A stretch of 64,000 nt of DNA from Amycolatopsis antarctica (lineage in GTDB: Bacteria > Actinomycetota > Actinomycetes > Mycobacteriales > Pseudonocardiaceae): contig NZ_NKYE01000007.1 of NCBI RefSeq assembly GCF_002262875.1, forward strand, positions 186,001 to 250,000. The letters are read 5' to 3'. Made by a program: the position numbers and the translations under genes. Every line of letters starts with the position of its first letter. The first letter of the stretch is position 1. Under the pieces are notes generated by a model. It had not been told where the DNA came from and ran no database searches. It was given only the letters and a program-made list of their open reading frames with translations. This document shows, piece by piece, positions 62,167 to 64,000 of this stretch.

Positions 62167-63252
62167 ATGGGCGAGAACCGCCGCAACGTTCGGGTGGCGA
62201 TCGTTGGCGTTGGCAACTGCGCAGCGTCGCTGGTGCAGGGCGTCCAGTACTACCGCGACGCCGACCCGAACTCCCGCGTGCCAGGACTGATGCACGTCCA
62301 GTTCGGCGAGTACCACGTCCGCGATGTGGAGTTCGTCGCCGCGTTCGACGTCGACGCCAAGAAGGTCGGCCGCGACCTCTCGGAAGCGATCGTCGCCAGC
62401 GAGAACAACACCGTGAAGATCGCCGACGTGCCGCCGCTGGGCGTCACCGTCGCGCGCGGTCACACGCTCGACGGCCTCGGCCGCTTCTACCGCGAGACCA
62501 TCGACGAGTCCGACGAGCAGCCGGTCGATGTGGTCACCGCGCTGCGGGACGCCGAGGTCGACGTGCTGGTCTCCTACCTGCCCGTCGGTTCCGAGGACGC
62601 CGACAAGTTCTACGCCCAGGCCTGCATCGACGCGGGTGTCGCCTTCGTCAACGCGCTGCCGGTGTTCATCGCCTCCGACCCCGCGTGGGCGAAGAAGTTC
62701 ACCGACGCCGGGGTGCCGATCGTCGGCGACGACATCAAGTCCCAGGTCGGCGCCACCATCACGCACCGCGTGCTGGCGAAGCTCTTCGAGGACCGGGGCG
62801 TCCAGCTCGACCGCACCATGCAGCTCAACGTGGGCGGCAACATGGACTTCCTGAACATGAAGGAACTCGAGCGCCTGGAGTCGAAGAAGGTCTCCAAGAC
62901 GCAGTCGGTCACCTCGCAGGTCGATCGCGATCTCGGCAAGGGCAACGTCCACATCGGACCATCCGACTTCGTGCAGTGGCTGGACGACCGCAAGTGGGCC
63001 TACGTCCGGCTGGAGGGCCGCGCGTTCGGCGACGTGCCGCTGAACATGGAGTACAAGCTCGAGGTCTGGGACTCCCCCAACTCGGCGGGCATCATCATCG
63101 ACGCCGTGCGTGCCGCGAAGATCGCGCTCGACCGTGGCGTCGGCGGCCCGATCCTGTCGGCGTCCTCGTACTTCATGAAGTCGCCCCCTGAGCAGTACTC
63201 GGACTCCGAGGCACGCGACTCCGTGGAGAAGTTCATCGCCGGCGAACTCTGA
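62167..63252 (+). CDS. ino1: Inositol-3-phosphate synthase
   Basis: 361-residue NAD-dependent enzyme converting glucose 6-phosphate to myo-inositol 3-phosphate, the entry step to phosphatidylinositol, PIMs and mycothiol. NAD motif [16 protein letters not shown] near residue 10-25; conserved [34 protein letters not shown] and [12 protein letters not shown]. Length matches the actinobacterial (short) form. ATG at 62167 follows AAGGAGAAA. Preceded by a PadR regulator; a perfect 15-base hairpin ends the gene. Confidence 0.97.
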   Translation: MGENRRNVRVAIVGVGNCAASLVQGVQYYRDADPNSRVPGLMHVQFGEYHVRDVEFVAAFDVDAKKVGRDLSEAIVASENNTVKIADVPPLGVTVARGHTLDGLGRFYRETIDESDEQPVDVVTALRDAEVDVLVSYLPVGSEDADKFYAQACIDAGVAFVNALPVFIASDPAWAKKFTDAGVPIVGDDIKSQVGATITHRVLAKLFEDRGVQLDRTMQLNVGGNMDFLNMKELERLESKKVSKTQSVTSQVDRDLGKGNVHIGPSDFVQWLDDRKWAYVRLEGRAFGDVPLNMEYKLEVWDSPNSAGIIIDAVRAAKIALDRGVGGPILSASSYFMKSPPEQYSDSEARDSVEKFIAGEL

Positions 63253-63279
63253 CCTCTCGTCAGGCTGTATCCCGCTCGG

Positions 63280-63314
63280 AACGGCGGTCACCGGTTCGTC
63301 CGGTGACCGCCGTT
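63280..63314. terminator. Bidirectional terminator between ino1 and the PhoX-like gene
   Basis: AACGGCGGTCACCGG (63280-63294), a TTCGT loop, and its exact complement (63300-63314) form a perfect 15-base stem. It lies between convergent genes, 28 and 31 bases from the two stops. Confidence 0.88.
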
Positions 63315-63344
63315 GCCCGTCGCGGGTCGGCCGAGCGTCGCGGG

Positions 63345-64000
63345 TCAGCCGATGGGGGCGGGGCGGCCGTGCCTGCCGGGTTTCCACACGGCGACCACGG
63401 ACGGACGGGGCTGCGTGTCGCCGCCGTCCGGCCAGTGCGACACGGGATTGTCCGCGTCCGCCCCGTCGACCTCGCCCGGATGCTGCACGCAGACGGTCAC
63501 CAGCGTGTCCTCGATGACCGGCCCGCAGGTTTCCGCGCCCTTCGGCACAGTGAGGAACAGCTTGAGGTGACCGCGTTGCCTGCCTTCGAGCGGGACGACG
63601 TACAGCCCGTCGTTGATGCCCAGCGCGCCGGCCGAGTCGGTGGAGATCCACAGGTTGCCGTGCGAGTCGAAGGCGACGTTGTCCGGGCTGGAGATCGGTG
63701 AGACCTGATCTTTCGGGAAGCCGGCGAAGTAGGTGTCCGGCGCGGCAGGGTCACCACAGACCAGGAACAGCCGCCAGGAGAAGCTGGTGGCGAGCGGGTC
63801 GCCGCGGCGTTCCTCCAGTTCCAGCACCTGGCCGTGCTTGTTGTTGTTGCGCGGATTCGGCTCGGTGGCCGCCTCCTTGCCGTCCGGGCCACGCTCGACG
63901 TTGTTGCTCAACGCGCAGTAGATGCGCCCCGTTTTCGGGTGCGCCTGGATGTCCTCGGGACGGTCCATCTTGGTCGCGCCGACCTTGTCCGCCGCCTCGC
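63345..64000 (-). CDS. PhoX-like alkaline phosphatase (C-terminal part)
   Basis: 218 codons visible; the start lies beyond the right edge. Sequence features fit the PhoX/DUF839 family of calcium-dependent phosphatases, beta-propeller enzymes usually exported by Tat: MDRPEDIQAHPKTGRIYCAL, SSPDNVAFDSHGNLWISTDS and GPVIEDTLVTVCVQHPGEVD, with the acidic Ca2+/Fe ligands. Such enzymes free phosphate from organic esters outside the cell. The N-terminal signal cannot be checked here. Confidence 0.87.
   Translation of the reverse strand, partial: EAADKVGATKMDRPEDIQAHPKTGRIYCALSNNVERGPDGKEAATEPNPRNNNKHGQVLELEERRGDPLATSFSWRLFLVCGDPAAPDTYFAGFPKDQVSPISSPDNVAFDSHGNLWISTDSAGALGINDGLYVVPLEGRQRGHLKLFLTVPKGAETCGPVIEDTLVTVCVQHPGEVDGADADNPVSHWPDGGDTQPRPSVVAVWKPGRHGRPAPIG

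Overview
The window is about 70% GC with GTG/ATG starts and many probable leaderless promoters. Gene content and order (ESX/type VII accessory genes with EspG, DUF3558, YbaB and EspC-like proteins, a SigM/anti-sigma/MurJ/PcnA block, and a ponA-rpsF-ssb-rpsR-rplI-dnaB block) point to an actinomycete, most likely of the family Pseudonocardiaceae. The genus cannot be fixed from the sequence alone.

Layout. 0-11 kb is a conserved block that lies next to the replication origin in Mycobacterium: trxB (cut by the window edge), anti-sigma factor and sigM, a membrane pseudokinase, murJ, a large exported DUF6049-type protein, a Nudix hydrolase, and divergent pcnA/cca. 10.8-19 kb holds a TNT-like (NAD glycohydrolase toxin family) multidomain protein, an intergenic region with a 53-bp tandem repeat and a long inverted repeat, an AlgH-family protein, an SdpI-like protein, leuS with what looks like a leucine attenuator, and a membrane protein/TetR pair. 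19-26.6 kb is a co-directional cassette of YbaB, an EspC-like protein, a WXG-like protein and three tandem paralogous membrane proteins of unknown function; this is the best candidate here for an undescribed system. 27-34.5 kb has ribokinase, PTS enzyme I, two DUF1707 proteins and an AI-2E permease/histidine kinase/response regulator operon.

34.7-39.1 kb encodes two exported proteins; the larger is a 1043-residue cysteine-free protein with about 14 chaplin-like repeats. 39-43 kb contains a LigB-type dioxygenase, two small proteins, and a divergent SDR/AraC pair. 43-50.4 kb holds dnaB (behind a perfect LexA box and downstream of a DnaA-box cluster), a second ESX accessory operon (WXG-like, DUF3558 lipoprotein, PPE-like, EspG), and the rpsF-ssb-rpsR-rplI operon. 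50.5-54.3 kb has three related exported proteins with one cysteine pair each and a C-terminal membrane anchor. 54.4-64 kb has endonuclease IV, a Tat-exported beta-carbonic anhydrase, a GT87 mannosyltransferase-like protein, the bifunctional penicillin-binding protein PonA, a DUF5318 protein, a PadR regulator next to inositol-1-phosphate synthase, and a PhoX-like protein cut by the window end.

The window combines cell-envelope building (murJ, pseudokinase, ponA, GT87, ino1), chromosome replication and translation (dnaB, ssb, ribosomal proteins, leuS, pcnA), redox control (trxB, sigM) and surface/secreted proteins. No tRNA, rRNA, CRISPR array, transposase or phage gene was seen.
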